From: Prosthecodimorpha hirschii
GTDB taxonomy: Bacteria; Pseudomonadota; Alphaproteobacteria; Rhizobiales; Ancalomicrobiaceae
DNA: 64,000 nt
Reading direction: 5' to 3'
NCBI RefSeq assembly: GCF_001305515.1
Contig: NZ_LJYW01000001.1
Span: forward strand, 2,822,253 to 2,886,252
Shown: piece by piece, positions 45,135 to 54,010 of the stretch
How the letters are laid out: each line of letters starts with the position of its first letter
Position numbering within the stretch: the stretch's first letter is position 1
Made by a program: the position numbers and the translations under genes
The notes under the pieces: generated by a model
Told to the model about the DNA's origin: nothing
Databases searched by the model: none
What the model saw: the letters and a program-made list of their open reading frames with translations, nothing else

Positions 45135-46112
45135 ATGGCCGAGACGATCGAATGGCGTGCGGCGCGCCTTGCCGCCGCGCGCGACCTGACGCCCGACATC
45201 CGCCTCATCGAGATCGAGACCGACGGCGCCTTCGTGCCGCCGGCCCCGGGCAGCCACATCAATGTCGCCGTGCAGATCGGCGAGCGCGCCGACCGCCGGT
45301 CCTATTCGGTGGTCGGCCCCTGCCAGGACGGCCGCTACCGGATCGCGGTCAAGCGCCTGCCCGAGAGCCGCGGCGGCTCGGCCTACATGTGGAGCCTTGC
45401 GCCCGGCGCCCGGCTGACCGTCTCCACCCCCGGGAACCATTTCGCCCTGTCGCCGCACCGGCCCGACTATCTGCTGGTCGCCGGCGGCATCGGCATCACG
45501 CCGATCTACTCGATGGCGCTGGCGCTGCAGGAGGCCGGCGTGCCGTTCCGGGTGCTCTACGGCGCGCGCGGCCGGGCCGACCTCGCGCTCGCCGACGATC
45601 TCGCCGAGCGGATCGGCGGCCGGCTCGAGTGCTTCGTCTCCGACGAGGGCCGCCGGATCGGCTTCGCGGCCGAGATCGAACGGCTGGCGCCGGGCGGCGA
45701 GCTCTATGTCTGCGGCCCGATCGGCATGCTGGAGGACGCCAAGTCCGCCTGGGCGGCGAGCGGCCGGCCGGTCGGCGGCTTGCGCTTCGAGACCTTCGGG
45801 TCGAGCGGCCGCTTCGCCACCAAGGGCTTCACGGTGCGCATCCCGCGGCTCGGCCGCGAGATCGACGTGCCGGCGAACGCCTCCATGCTGGATGCCCTGG
45901 AGGCTGCCGGGGTCGAGATGATCTCGGATTGCCGGCGCGGCGAATGCGGGCTGTGCGCGCTGACCATCCTGGACAAGGACGGCATCGTCGACCACCGCGA
46001 CGTGTTCTTCTCCGACGAGGAGAAGGCGAGCGACGCCAAGCTGTGCACCTGCGTGTCGCGGGTGGCCGGCGGGTCGATCACGGTCGACACCGCGGACAGG
46101 ATGGCGCCATGA
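45135..46112 (+). CDS. vanB: Vanillate O-demethylase reductase subunit
   Basis: A 325-residue flavin reductase: FMN/FAD-binding RRSYSVVGP, NAD-binding LLVAGGIGITPIYSMA, and a C-terminal plant-type [2Fe-2S] ferredoxin domain with CRRGECGLC and the distal CTC. It carries electrons from NADH to VanA. It overlaps the GntR regulator gene by 4 bp. Confidence 0.93.
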   Translation: MAETIEWRAARLAAARDLTPDIRLIEIETDGAFVPPAPGSHINVAVQIGERADRRSYSVVGPCQDGRYRIAVKRLPESRGGSAYMWSLAPGARLTVSTPGNHFALSPHRPDYLLVAGGIGITPIYSMALALQEAGVPFRVLYGARGRADLALADDLAERIGGRLECFVSDEGRRIGFAAEIERLAPGGELYVCGPIGMLEDAKSAWAASGRPVGGLRFETFGSSGRFATKGFTVRIPRLGREIDVPANASMLDALEAAGVEMISDCRRGECGLCALTILDKDGIVDHRDVFFSDEEKASDAKLCTCVSRVAGGSITVDTADRMAP

Positions 46113-46867
46113 CCCGCGCCGCGGCCCCGGTCATCGAGAAGTCGCCGTCGCAGACCCTGAAGGCCCAGCTGCTGCTGCGCGATCTGATCGTGCAGGGCGC
46201 GCTGAAGCCGGGCGAGCGGGTGTCCGAGCTGCAGATGGTCGACCGGCTCGGCATGTCGCGCACCCCGATCCGGGCCGCGCTGGTGCGGCTCGAACAGGAA
46301 GACCTGCTCGAGGCGCTGCCGTCGGGCGGCTTCGCCGTGAAGGCCTTCTCGGAGCGCGACTTCGCCGAGGCGATCGAGATCCGCGGCACGCTCGAAGGCC
46401 TCGCGGCCCGGCTCGCGGCCGAGCGCGGCGTGCGCCCGGCCCAGCTGCGCGAGGCAAGGGCCCTGCTGGCCGAGCTCGATACCGTGGTCCGGCGCGAGAC
46501 GATCGAGATCGACGTGTCGCTCTATGTCGAACTCAATGCCCGCTTCCATGCGCTGGTCATCGCCATGGCGGGCAGCACCGCGCTGGCGCGGCAGATCGAG
46601 CGGGCGAGCGCGCTGCCCTTCGCCTCGCCGAGCGCCCTGGTGCCGGTCCAGACCCGGTCGCCGGAATCCCACCACATCCTGACCATCGCACAAGACCAGC
46701 ATCGCTGCGTGATCGCAGCGATCGAGCGCCGCGAAGGCAGCCGGGCGGAGGCGATCATGCGCGAGCATGCACGGATCGCGCACCGCAATCTCGAGCGCGC
46801 CTTCGCCGACCAGCGCGACCTCGCGCTGGTCCCGGGCGCCGCGCTGATCCGGAGGGCCGAGGTCTAG
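46109..46867 (+). CDS. GntR-family (FCD) regulator of the van genes
   Basis: A 252-residue repressor-type protein: winged HTH (ELQMVDRLGMSRTPIRAALVRLE) and an all-helical FCD ligand domain with FAEAIEIRGTLEGLAARLAA, NARFHALVIAMAG and the metal-binding histidines near VIAAIERRE. It is cotranscribed with vanAB, as VanR is in other bacteria. The CTGTAYACAG palindromes upstream of vanA are its probable operators, and vanillate the likely effector. Confidence 0.88.
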   Translation: MTRAAAPVIEKSPSQTLKAQLLLRDLIVQGALKPGERVSELQMVDRLGMSRTPIRAALVRLEQEDLLEALPSGGFAVKAFSERDFAEAIEIRGTLEGLAARLAAERGVRPAQLREARALLAELDTVVRRETIEIDVSLYVELNARFHALVIAMAGSTALARQIERASALPFASPSALVPVQTRSPESHHILTIAQDQHRCVIAAIERREGSRAEAIMREHARIAHRNLERAFADQRDLALVPGAALIRRAEV

Positions 46868-47029
46868 CCTGGCGTGGGCGGCGGGATTCGAGCGACCGAT
46901 CGATACGCCCTGGCGAGCCGGTCCGGCGCTATTCTACAAGGGACGTCCCGCCGACCCTCCGGGCCGGCCAAGAAGCGGCTCGAGCCGCCGCAAAGGCCGA
47001 AGCGGCCACGACAACCAAGGAGGACACGC

Positions 47030-48211
47030 ATGCACCGCAGAACCCTATTGGCGCTCGCCGCCGCCGGTCTCGCCGCCACCAGCCTTGCCGGCACCACCGT
47101 CGGTGCCCAGGCGCAGGAGATCTTCAAGATCGGCCTGATCCTGCCGATGACCGGCGCCTCCGCCTCGACCGGCCGGCAGATCGAAGCCGCCGCGAAGCTC
47201 TACATGGCGCAGAACGGCGACACGGTCGCGGGCAAGAAGGTGCAACTGATCGTCAAGGACGATACCGGCGTCGCCGACGTGACCAAGCGCCTGGCCCAGG
47301 AACTGATCGTCAACGACAAGGTCGGCGCCGTCGCGGGCTTCGGCCTGACCCCGCTCGCCCTCTCGGTCGCCCCGCTCGCCACCCAGGCCAAGGTGCCGCA
47401 GGTCGTCATGGCCGCCGCCACCGCGACCATCACGGAGGCCTCGCCGTTCATCGTCCGCACCAGCTTCACGCTGCCGCAGGCGACCCAGCCGATGGCCGAA
47501 TGGGCCTCGGCCAACGGCATGAAGAAGGTGGTCACGCTGGTCACCGACTACGGTCCGGGCATCGACGCCGAGAAGACCTTCACGGCGACCTTCACCAAGG
47601 CCGGCGGAACGGTCGAGAACATGCGCGTGCCGCTCGCCAATCCGGACTTCTCGCCCTTCCTGCAGAAGGTCGCCGACGCCAAGCCGGATGCCCTGTTCGT
47701 GTTCGTGCCGTCGGGCTACGGCGCCCAGTTCATGCGCCAGTTCACCGAACGCGGCCTCGACAAGAGCGGCATCAAGCTGATCGGCACCGGCGACGTGACC
47801 GACGACGATCTCCTCAACGGCATGGGCGACGCCGCGCTCGGCGTGGTCACCTCGCACCACTATTCGGCCGTCCACGACAGCGCCGAGAACAAGGCCTTCG
47901 TCGCCGCCTTCAAGAAGGCGGCCGGCTTCCGCCCGAACTTCATGGGCGTCGGCGGCTATGACGGCATGCATGTGCTCTACGAGGGCTTGAAGAAGACCAA
48001 CGGCGTCGGCGGCGAGGCCCTGGTCAATGCCATCAAGGGCATGGCCTGGACCAGCGTGCGCGGCCCGGTCTCGATCGATCCGCAGACCCGCGACATCATC
48101 CAGAACGTCTATATCCGCAAGGTCGAGAAGGTCGACGGCGAACTGCACAATGTCGAGTTCGCGACGATCCCGAACGTCAAGGATCCGGTCAAGGCCGCCA
48201 AGGCCAACTGA
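47030..48211 (+). CDS. LivK-type ABC substrate-binding protein, copy 2
   Basis: A 393-residue close paralogue of the protein encoded at 42629. Signal peptide MHRRTLLALAAAGLAA ending near AQAQE, mature part KIGLILPMTGASASTGRQIE through the same C-terminal NVKDPVKAAKAN. I chose the ATG at 47030 because AAGGAGG is 6 nt upstream; the frame extends to 46874 without support. It is followed by a hairpin and the LivHMGF genes, so this copy is the one directly attached to the importer. Long stretches of the DNA are identical to copy 1. Confidence 0.91.
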   Translation: MHRRTLLALAAAGLAATSLAGTTVGAQAQEIFKIGLILPMTGASASTGRQIEAAAKLYMAQNGDTVAGKKVQLIVKDDTGVADVTKRLAQELIVNDKVGAVAGFGLTPLALSVAPLATQAKVPQVVMAAATATITEASPFIVRTSFTLPQATQPMAEWASANGMKKVVTLVTDYGPGIDAEKTFTATFTKAGGTVENMRVPLANPDFSPFLQKVADAKPDALFVFVPSGYGAQFMRQFTERGLDKSGIKLIGTGDVTDDDLLNGMGDAALGVVTSHHYSAVHDSAENKAFVAAFKKAAGFRPNFMGVGGYDGMHVLYEGLKKTNGVGGEALVNAIKGMAWTSVRGPVSIDPQTRDIIQNVYIRKVEKVDGELHNVEFATIPNVKDPVKAAKAN

Positions 48212-48264
48212 TCCGAGCGGGTCGGCATCCGGCGCCGGCCATGTGCCGCCGCCGGGTCGATCCC

Positions 48265-48287
48265 CCGCCCCACCCGGTTCGGGGCGG
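48265..48287 (+). terminator. GC-rich hairpin after binding-protein copy 2
   Basis: CCGCCCC (48265-48271) with GGGGCGG (48281-48287), 9-nt loop, no T-run. More likely an attenuating or mRNA-stabilising stem than a full terminator, since the permease genes follow on the same strand. Confidence 0.5.
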
Positions 48288-48387
48288 ACACCCGGGGCGG
48301 ATGGGTACCATCCGTCTCGATCGAACCACCAGACGGGCGCCCCGGCCGGACCGGCGGCGCCCCTCCTGCCCCGCGCGGAGGCTTCCG

Positions 48388-49242
48388 GTGCTGACCATCC
48401 TGTTCGACGGCGTCGCCTACGGCATGCTGCTCTTCGTGCTCGCCTGCGGATTGGCGATCACGCTCGGGCTGATGAACTTCGTCAATCTCGCCCATGGCGC
48501 CTTCGCCATGGCGGGCGGCTACGTCACCGCGATCCTGATCAACCGCTGGGGCCTGCCCTTCCTGGCCACCCTGCCGTTCGCCTTCCTGGTTCCCGCCGCG
48601 ATCGGCCTGGTGCTGGAACGGACGCTCTATGTCCGCCTCTATCACCGCGGCCACCTCGACCAGGTGCTGTTCTCGATCGGCCTGGTCTTCATGGCGGTGG
48701 CGTCGGTCGACTGGACGATGGGATCGCAGCAGCAGTTCGTGACGCTGCCGTCCTGGCTGAAGGGCCGGGTCGACATCCTCGGCGTCCAGGTCGGCCTCTA
48801 CCGCAGCTTCATCATCGTGGTCTGCAGCGTGCTGGTGGTCGCCCTGCAGCTGGTGCTGGCCAAGACCCGCTTCGGCAGCCGGCTGCGGGCGGCGGTCGAC
48901 GACCCGCGCGTCGCCCGCGGCCTCGGCATCAACGTCTCGGCCATCTTCGCCGTCACCTTCGCGTTCGGCTCCGGCCTCGCCGGCCTCGGCGGCGCGCTGG
49001 GGGCGGAGATCCTCGGCCTCGACCCGACCTTCCCGCTGAAATTCATGATCTACTTCCTGATCGTGGTCACGGTCGGCGGGACCACCAGCCTGACCGGTCC
49101 GTTCCTGGCCTCGATCCTCCTCGGCGTCGCCGACGTGGCCGGCAAATACTACGTGCCGAGCTTCGGCGCCTTCGTCATCTACTCGCTCATGATCGTGGTC
49201 CTGGTCCTGCGCCCGCAGGGTCTGTTCGCCCGCGCCCGCTGA
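48388..49242 (+). CDS. livH: Branched-chain-type ABC permease, LivH
   Basis: A 284-residue polytopic permease: LNFVNLAHGAF-like MNFVNLAHGAFAMAGGYV near the N-terminus and GLGINVSAIFAVTFAFGSG late, as in LivH. I chose the GTG at 48388, with GGAG at good spacing; the frame runs on upstream to 48241 but is low-complexity. It forms a channel with LivM encoded 15 bp downstream. Confidence 0.91.
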   Translation: MLTILFDGVAYGMLLFVLACGLAITLGLMNFVNLAHGAFAMAGGYVTAILINRWGLPFLATLPFAFLVPAAIGLVLERTLYVRLYHRGHLDQVLFSIGLVFMAVASVDWTMGSQQQFVTLPSWLKGRVDILGVQVGLYRSFIIVVCSVLVVALQLVLAKTRFGSRLRAAVDDPRVARGLGINVSAIFAVTFAFGSGLAGLGGALGAEILGLDPTFPLKFMIYFLIVVTVGGTTSLTGPFLASILLGVADVAGKYYVPSFGAFVIYSLMIVVLVLRPQGLFARAR

Positions 49243-49257
49243 CATCAGGACCGCACC

Positions 49258-50322
49258 ATGTCGCACGCCTCCGCCGACAGCTTCGTCCAGAGCGGCATCG
49301 TCGCCCGCACCCTCGCCCGGCGCGGCCGCTGGCGGGCGCCGGAGATCCTGTTCTGGCTCGCCGCGCTCGCCTCGATCTGGCTCCTGCCGGACCGGCACCT
49401 GATCCTGAACGAGATCGCCATCATCGGCCTGTTCGCCGTCTCGCTCGACCTGATCCTCGGCTATGCCGGCATCGTCTCGCTCGGCCATGCCGCCTTCTTC
49501 GGGCTCGGCGCCTACACGGCCGGGCTGATCGCCAAGCATTTCGCGCTCGATCCGCTGATCGGGCTCGTCGGTGCGGCCGCGACCGCGGCGGCGCTCGGCT
49601 GGGTGACCAGCTTCCTGGTGCTGCGCGGTGCCGACCTGACCCGCCTGATGGTCACCCTCGGCGTCGCCCTGATCCTGGCCGAAGTCGCCAACCAGGCCGC
49701 ATGGCTGACCGGCGGCGCGGACGGCCTGCAGGGCGTGATCATGCCGGCCATTCTCGGCCGCTTCGAATTCGACATCTTCGGCACCACCGCCTATGTCTAC
49801 AGCCTCGCGGTGACCTTCGTGCTGTTCGTGATCGCCCGGCGCATCGTGGTCTCGCCGTTCGGGCTGTCGCTGCGCGCCATCCGCGACAATCCGCTCAGGG
49901 CGCGCGCCGTCGGCATCCCGGTCAACGCCCGGCTGATCGCGGTCTATACGCTGGCCGCCGCCTATGCGGGCGTGGCCGGCGCGCTGCTTGCCCAGACGAC
50001 CCAGTTCGTCTCGCTCGACGTGATCGCCTTCCACCGCTCCGCCGACGTGCTCCTGGTGCTGGTCATCGGCGGCACCGGCTATCTCTATGGCGGGCTGGTC
50101 GGCGCCGTCGTCTTCAAGCTGCTGCAGGATTGGCTCGCCAGCATCACGCCGCAATACTGGCTGTTCTGGATCGGCCTGATCCTGATCGTCCTGGTGCTGG
50201 CCGATCGCGACCGCCTGACCGCCCGGCTCACCGCCGCCTGGCGCGCCCGCGCGCCTGGGCCCGCCGGCGGGGCTGGGCCCGCAAACGGCCCCCACGCCAC
50301 CCCCGCCTCCGGAGAGCGCTGA
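49258..50322 (+). CDS. livM: Branched-chain-type ABC permease, LivM
   Basis: A 354-residue permease with an N-terminal cytoplasmic extension, then GYAGIVSLGHAAFFGLGAYTAGL, the LivM signature, and SLRAIRDNPLRARAVGIP as the ATPase-docking loop. It follows livH and ends 1 bp before livG. A Pro/Ala-rich tail (about 325-354) is unusual but typical of high-GC genomes. Confidence 0.91.
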   Translation: MSHASADSFVQSGIVARTLARRGRWRAPEILFWLAALASIWLLPDRHLILNEIAIIGLFAVSLDLILGYAGIVSLGHAAFFGLGAYTAGLIAKHFALDPLIGLVGAAATAAALGWVTSFLVLRGADLTRLMVTLGVALILAEVANQAAWLTGGADGLQGVIMPAILGRFEFDIFGTTAYVYSLAVTFVLFVIARRIVVSPFGLSLRAIRDNPLRARAVGIPVNARLIAVYTLAAAYAGVAGALLAQTTQFVSLDVIAFHRSADVLLVLVIGGTGYLYGGLVGAVVFKLLQDWLASITPQYWLFWIGLILIVLVLADRDRLTARLTAAWRARAPGPAGGAGPANGPHATPASGER

Positions 50323-50323
50323 G

Positions 50324-51076
50324 ATGGCCCCCGCTCTGGAAACCCGCGGCTTGGTGCGCCGTTTCGGCGGCCTGATCGCCACCGACCATGTCGATTTCCG
50401 TCTGGAGACCGGCGCCCGCCACGCCCTGATCGGCCCGAACGGCGCCGGCAAGACCACCTTCGTGAACCTGCTGACCGGCGTCCTGCCGCCGTCGGCCGGG
50501 CAGATCCTGCTCGAAGGCGCCGACGTGACCCGGCTCCGGTCCGACCTGCGCGTCCGCCGCGGCCTGTCGCGCACCTTCCAGATCAACCAGCTGTTTCCGA
50601 CCATGACGCCGCTGGAGACGATCGGCCTCGCCGTCTCCGAGCGGATGGGATCCGGGCGCGACTGGTGGCGGGTGATCGGCAGCAAGGCCGCCGTCACCGA
50701 CGAGATCCTGGAGATCGCCGAACGCTTCCGGCTGACCGAGGTGCTCGGCGAGCCGACCCGCACGCTCGCCTACGGCAAGCAGCGGCTTCTGGAGATCGCC
50801 GTCGCCTTCGCGTGCCGGCCGCGCGTGCTGCTGCTCGACGAGCCGGCCGCCGGCGTGCCGGAAGCCGAGCGACAGGAACTGCTCGCCACCGTCGCGGCGC
50901 TGCCGCGCGACGTGTCGGTGCTCCTGATCGAGCACGACATGGACCTCGTCTTCTCCTTCGCCGACCGCATCTCGGTGCTGGTAAACGGCGCGCTGTTCAC
51001 CGAAGGCAGCGTCACGGAAGTCGCCAACGATCCGCGCGTGCGCGCCGTCTATCTCGGGGAGAGCCTGGATGGCTGA
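50324..51076 (+). CDS. livG: Branched-chain-type ABC ATPase, LivG
   Basis: A 250-residue ATPase: Walker A GPNGAGKTT, signature LAYGKQRLLEIAVAF, Walker B LLLDEPAAGVPEAE, switch IEHDMDLVFSF. It overlaps livF by 8 bp. Together with livHMF and the binding protein at 47030 it makes a complete importer, probably for an aromatic acid given its van/lig neighbours. Confidence 0.91.
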   Translation: MAPALETRGLVRRFGGLIATDHVDFRLETGARHALIGPNGAGKTTFVNLLTGVLPPSAGQILLEGADVTRLRSDLRVRRGLSRTFQINQLFPTMTPLETIGLAVSERMGSGRDWWRVIGSKAAVTDEILEIAERFRLTEVLGEPTRTLAYGKQRLLEIAVAFACRPRVLLLDEPAAGVPEAERQELLATVAALPRDVSVLLIEHDMDLVFSFADRISVLVNGALFTEGSVTEVANDPRVRAVYLGESLDG

Positions 51077-51803
51077 TCTACTGCGGCTCGACCGGGTCGC
51101 CGCCGGCTATGGCGAGGCGCTGGTCATTTCCGGCATCGACCTGACGCTGGGCGAAGGCCGCGCGCTCGCCGTGCTCGGCCGCAACGGCACCGGCAAGACG
51201 ACGCTGCTCAACACCATCGTCGGCGTCACCCGCCATCGCGGCGGCCGGATCGCGCTCGGCGGGCAGGACATCACGGGGCTCAGACCGGACCGGCGCGCCC
51301 ATGCCGGCATCGGCTGGGTGCCGCAGGAGCGCAACATCTTCAAGTCGCTGACGGTGGAGGAGAATCTCACCGCCGTGGCGCGGCCGGGGGCCTGGACGGT
51401 CGAGCGCGTCTACGGCCTGTTCCCGCGCCTCAAGGAGCGCTGCCGCAACCTCGGCAACCAGCTTTCGGGCGGCGAGCAGCAGATGCTGGCGGTCGGCCGC
51501 GCGCTGGTGCTCAATCCGCGCCTGCTCCTGCTCGACGAGCCGACCGAGGGCCTGGCGCCGATCATCATCGAGGAACTGCTGGCGGCTCTGAAGCGGATCA
51601 TCCGCGACGAGGGCATGGCGGCGATCGTGGTCGAGCAGCATGCCCAGAAGATCCTGGGCGTGACCGACGATGCGGTCATCCTCGACCGCGGCGCCATCGT
51701 GCATGCCGCGCCGAGCCGGACGCTGATCGACGATCCCGCGCCGCTGGAGCAGCATCTCGGCGTGACCGCCCGCAAGAGCCCCGGCCGCGCCGCCGCGCAT
51801 TGA
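51069..51803 (+). CDS. livF: Branched-chain-type ABC ATPase, LivF
   Basis: A 244-residue ATPase: Walker A GRNGTGKTT, GIGWVPQERNIFKSLTVEE, signature LSGGEQQMLAVGRAL, Walker B LLLLDEPTEGLAP and switch VVEQHAQKIL. The Walker A has Arg where most LivF have Pro or Glu. A MetE-C-like gene follows 34 bp later. Confidence 0.91.
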   Translation: MADLLRLDRVAAGYGEALVISGIDLTLGEGRALAVLGRNGTGKTTLLNTIVGVTRHRGGRIALGGQDITGLRPDRRAHAGIGWVPQERNIFKSLTVEENLTAVARPGAWTVERVYGLFPRLKERCRNLGNQLSGGEQQMLAVGRALVLNPRLLLLDEPTEGLAPIIIEELLAALKRIIRDEGMAAIVVEQHAQKILGVTDDAVILDRGAIVHAAPSRTLIDDPAPLEQHLGVTARKSPGRAAAH

Positions 51804-51837
51804 CCGAACAAGAGAAACCAGACAGGGAGGATATCTG

Positions 51838-52947
51838 ATGCAACGCCAGACGCCGCCGTTCCGGGCCGACATGGTCGGCAGCCTCTTGCGCACCGCGCCG
51901 GTCAAGGCCGCGCGCGAGAGCCATGCCGCCGGCACGCTCGACGATGCCGGCCTCAAGGCCGTCGAGGATGCCGAGATCGTCAAGCTGATCGCGCGCCAGG
52001 AGGCTGTCGGCCTCAAGGGCGTCACCGACGGCGAGTTCCGCCGCGCCTTCTGGCATTTCGACTTCCTGGAACGGCTCGACGGCGTCACCTCGGTCACCGC
52101 CGATTCCGGCATGAACTTCAAGGGCGGCGTCGGCATCGCCAAGGCGCTGCGCATCACCGGCAAGGTCGGCTGGCCCGGCACCCACCCGATGATCGAACAT
52201 TTCACCTTCCTGCGCGACCATGTCGGCCCCGGCTCGACGCCGAAGATGACCATTCCGGGCCCGAGCATGCTGCACTATCGCGGCGGCCGGAAGATGATGA
52301 ATCCCGGCATCTACGACGACATGGACGGCTTCTACAACGATGTCGGCACGGCCTATCGCGGCGCCGTCGACAGCTTCTACGCGGCCGGCTGCCGCTACCT
52401 GCAGCTCGACGACATCTCGTTCGCCTATCTGTGCGATCCCGAGCAGCGCGAGATGCTGCGCGCCCGCGGCGACGACCCCGAGAAGCAGCCGGACATCTAT
52501 GCCGGCATGGTCCGGACGGCGCTGGCCGCCAAGCCCGCCGACCTCGCCATCACGATGCATCTGTGCCGCGGCAACTTCCGCTCCACCTTCATCGCCTCGG
52601 GCGGCTACGAGCCGGTCGCCGAGGTGCTGTTCAACGCCATGCCGGTCGACGGCTATTTCATGGAATGGGATAGCGACCGCGCCGGCGGCTTCGAGCCGCT
52701 GCGCTTCCTGCCCAAGGGCAAGTTCGTGGTGCTCGGCCTCGTCACCTCCAAGACCGGCACGCTGGAGAAGAAGGACGACATCCGCCGCCGGATCGACGAG
52801 GCGTCCCGCTACGTCCCGCTCGACCAGCTCTGCCTCTCCCCGCAATGCGGCTTCGCCTCGACCGAGGAGGGCAACATCCTGGCCGAGGACGAACAATGGG
52901 CGAAGCTCGCCATGATCGTCGAGATCGCCCGCGAGGTCTGGGGCTGA
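51838..52947 (+). CDS. Cobalamin-independent methionine synthase C-domain-like protein
   Basis: A 369-residue protein of the MetE C-terminal barrel family (YxjG/YxjH-like). Zinc ligands are seen in ITMHLCRGN and in LSPQCGFAS, and TDGEFRRAFWHFDFLE is the family N-terminal block. Stand-alone forms lack the folate-binding N-terminal domain of MetE. AGGGAGG lies before the ATG. Its place directly after a van-associated importer hints at handling a methyl group or a thiol-linked intermediate, but the family also includes true homocysteine methyltransferases. A terminator hairpin follows. Confidence 0.85.
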   Translation: MQRQTPPFRADMVGSLLRTAPVKAARESHAAGTLDDAGLKAVEDAEIVKLIARQEAVGLKGVTDGEFRRAFWHFDFLERLDGVTSVTADSGMNFKGGVGIAKALRITGKVGWPGTHPMIEHFTFLRDHVGPGSTPKMTIPGPSMLHYRGGRKMMNPGIYDDMDGFYNDVGTAYRGAVDSFYAAGCRYLQLDDISFAYLCDPEQREMLRARGDDPEKQPDIYAGMVRTALAAKPADLAITMHLCRGNFRSTFIASGGYEPVAEVLFNAMPVDGYFMEWDSDRAGGFEPLRFLPKGKFVVLGLVTSKTGTLEKKDDIRRRIDEASRYVPLDQLCLSPQCGFASTEEGNILAEDEQWAKLAMIVEIAREVWG

Positions 52948-52966
52948 GGGACCGGCCGACGAACCG

Positions 52967-52994
52967 GGACGGGACGCGTTCGCACGTCCCGTCC
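52967..52994 (+). terminator. Terminator-like hairpin at the end of the liv operon
   Basis: GGACGGGACG (52967-52976) with CGTCCCGTCC (52985-52994), 8-nt loop. It lies 20 bp after the MetE-like gene and before the convergent antitoxin gene. Confidence 0.6.
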
Positions 52995-53029
52995 GCACCG
53001 GCTCAATCGGGGAGGACTGGGACGACCGG

Positions 53030-53368
53030 TCAGGCCTCGACGGCGCTGAACCGAATCCGGCCGCGGCCCTGCTCCGCCGCGCGCGGGCGGGCGACGATCT
53101 CCACATCCCGGTCGAAGGCCGTCAGGAAGGTCATCAGCCGGTCGACCGAGTATTCGCGAAAATGCCCTTTGAACAGGCGGGACACCTCCGGCTGGGAAAT
53201 CCCCATGAGGGTCCCGGCCTTCGCCTGGGTCAGCTTGCGTGCGCCGGTCAGGCGATAGATCTCGGCCACCAGCTGGGCCTTGAGGAAATGCGCTTCGGCA
53301 TCCGGCAGGCCAAGGTCGGCGAACAGGTTGTCGGTTCCCTCGGTCACCTCGATCGGCTCCGCAGTCAT
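53030..53368 (-). CDS. XRE-family antitoxin (HigA-like)
   Basis: A 112-residue protein with a Cro/C1 HTH: KLTQAKAGTLMGISQPEVSRLFKGHF, preceded by LKAQLVAEIYRL and followed by VDRLMTFLTAFDRDVEIV. This is the HigA/RelB-XRE layout in which the antitoxin also represses its operon. Its ATG overlaps the toxin stop by 4 bp, with the toxin first as in higBA modules. Confidence 0.88.
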   Translation of the reverse strand: MTAEPIEVTEGTDNLFADLGLPDAEAHFLKAQLVAEIYRLTGARKLTQAKAGTLMGISQPEVSRLFKGHFREYSVDRLMTFLTAFDRDVEIVARPRAAEQGRGRIRFSAVEA

Positions 53369-53748
53369 GATGGGGTCTCCCGCTTCATCCTGTTGGCGTG
53401 GTCCGCTTCGGCATCCTTCAGGCGCTTTCTGATCAGATCGATGTCGGTCTGCGGCGTCTTGATGCCGCTTTTCGACTTCTTCTTGAAGGCATGCAGGACA
53501 TAGATGACGCTTTCGAAACGGGTCGTGTAGACGGCCCGGTAGGTATCACCGTCGAAGTCGTCGATCAGTTCGACCGTTCCGCCGGACAGTCCCTTCAGTG
53601 TCTTGGCCGAAGGAGGACGTTGGCCGGTCTGAGCCAGAAACAGTTCGAATCCGAAGGCCTCCTGCACGGCAGGCGGAAAGGCCCCATAGTCCTTCCGGCA
53701 GGACCCGATCCAAACCAACGAACGGCTGGGTCGTGGAAGCCTCTCCAT
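53365..53748 (-). CDS. RelE/HigB-like toxin (phage Gp49-like family)
   Basis: A 127-residue basic protein. LVWIGSCRKDYGAFPPAVQEAFG, KTLKGLSGGTVELIDDFDGDTYRAVYTTRF and VIYVLHAFKKKSKSGIKTP match the Gp49-like HigB toxins, which cut mRNA on the ribosome. The typical YxxHxFxKK segment reads YVLHAFKKKS. It is the first gene of the pair, with an operator palindrome about 64 bp upstream. Confidence 0.87.
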   Translation of the reverse strand: MERLPRPSRSLVWIGSCRKDYGAFPPAVQEAFGFELFLAQTGQRPPSAKTLKGLSGGTVELIDDFDGDTYRAVYTTRFESVIYVLHAFKKKSKSGIKTPQTDIDLIRKRLKDAEADHANRMKRETPS

Positions 53749-53811
53749 CGCAGGACGGTCCTCCAGCCTGCCCGGTCAGGACGCGGCTCGCCGCGCTCCG
53801 ATCCCGGCACT

Positions 53812-53827
53812 ATGAGTATAAACTCAT
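53812..53827. promoter_or_regulatory. Operator palindrome of the toxin-antitoxin pair
   Basis: ATGAGT-ATAA-ACTCAT, a perfect 6-bp inverted repeat. On the minus strand it contains TATACT, a good -10 element for the toxin gene that starts at 53748, so binding by the antitoxin would occlude the promoter. The rest of the 262-bp gap to 54010 holds no gene I can support. Confidence 0.6.
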
Positions 53828-54010
53828 GACGAAATCAAGCCGCCGGATCTACGGGCGCACAGACACCGGCCACGGCCGGTGACGCCGGCAAGGCCGACCG
53901 GGACCCGGGCTCAAACTCCCGGGGAAGCCAGGGCGGGACCCGACGTTTCGGACGCAGGACGGAGCGATCCTGCCTTCCATCCCCTCCAAGCTCGCACCCG
54001 CCCCGCCCGC

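Noticed and set aside
42467-45262. A reading frame of about 930 codons open on the minus strand
   Set aside because: It lies opposite the binding-protein gene and vanA, whose protein motifs are unambiguous; the frame has no recognisable domain.
53030-53748. Prophage remnant, because the toxin belongs to a phage Gp49-like family
   Set aside because: No integrase, capsid, terminase or att-like repeats nearby; the pair is a typical chromosomal toxin-antitoxin module.
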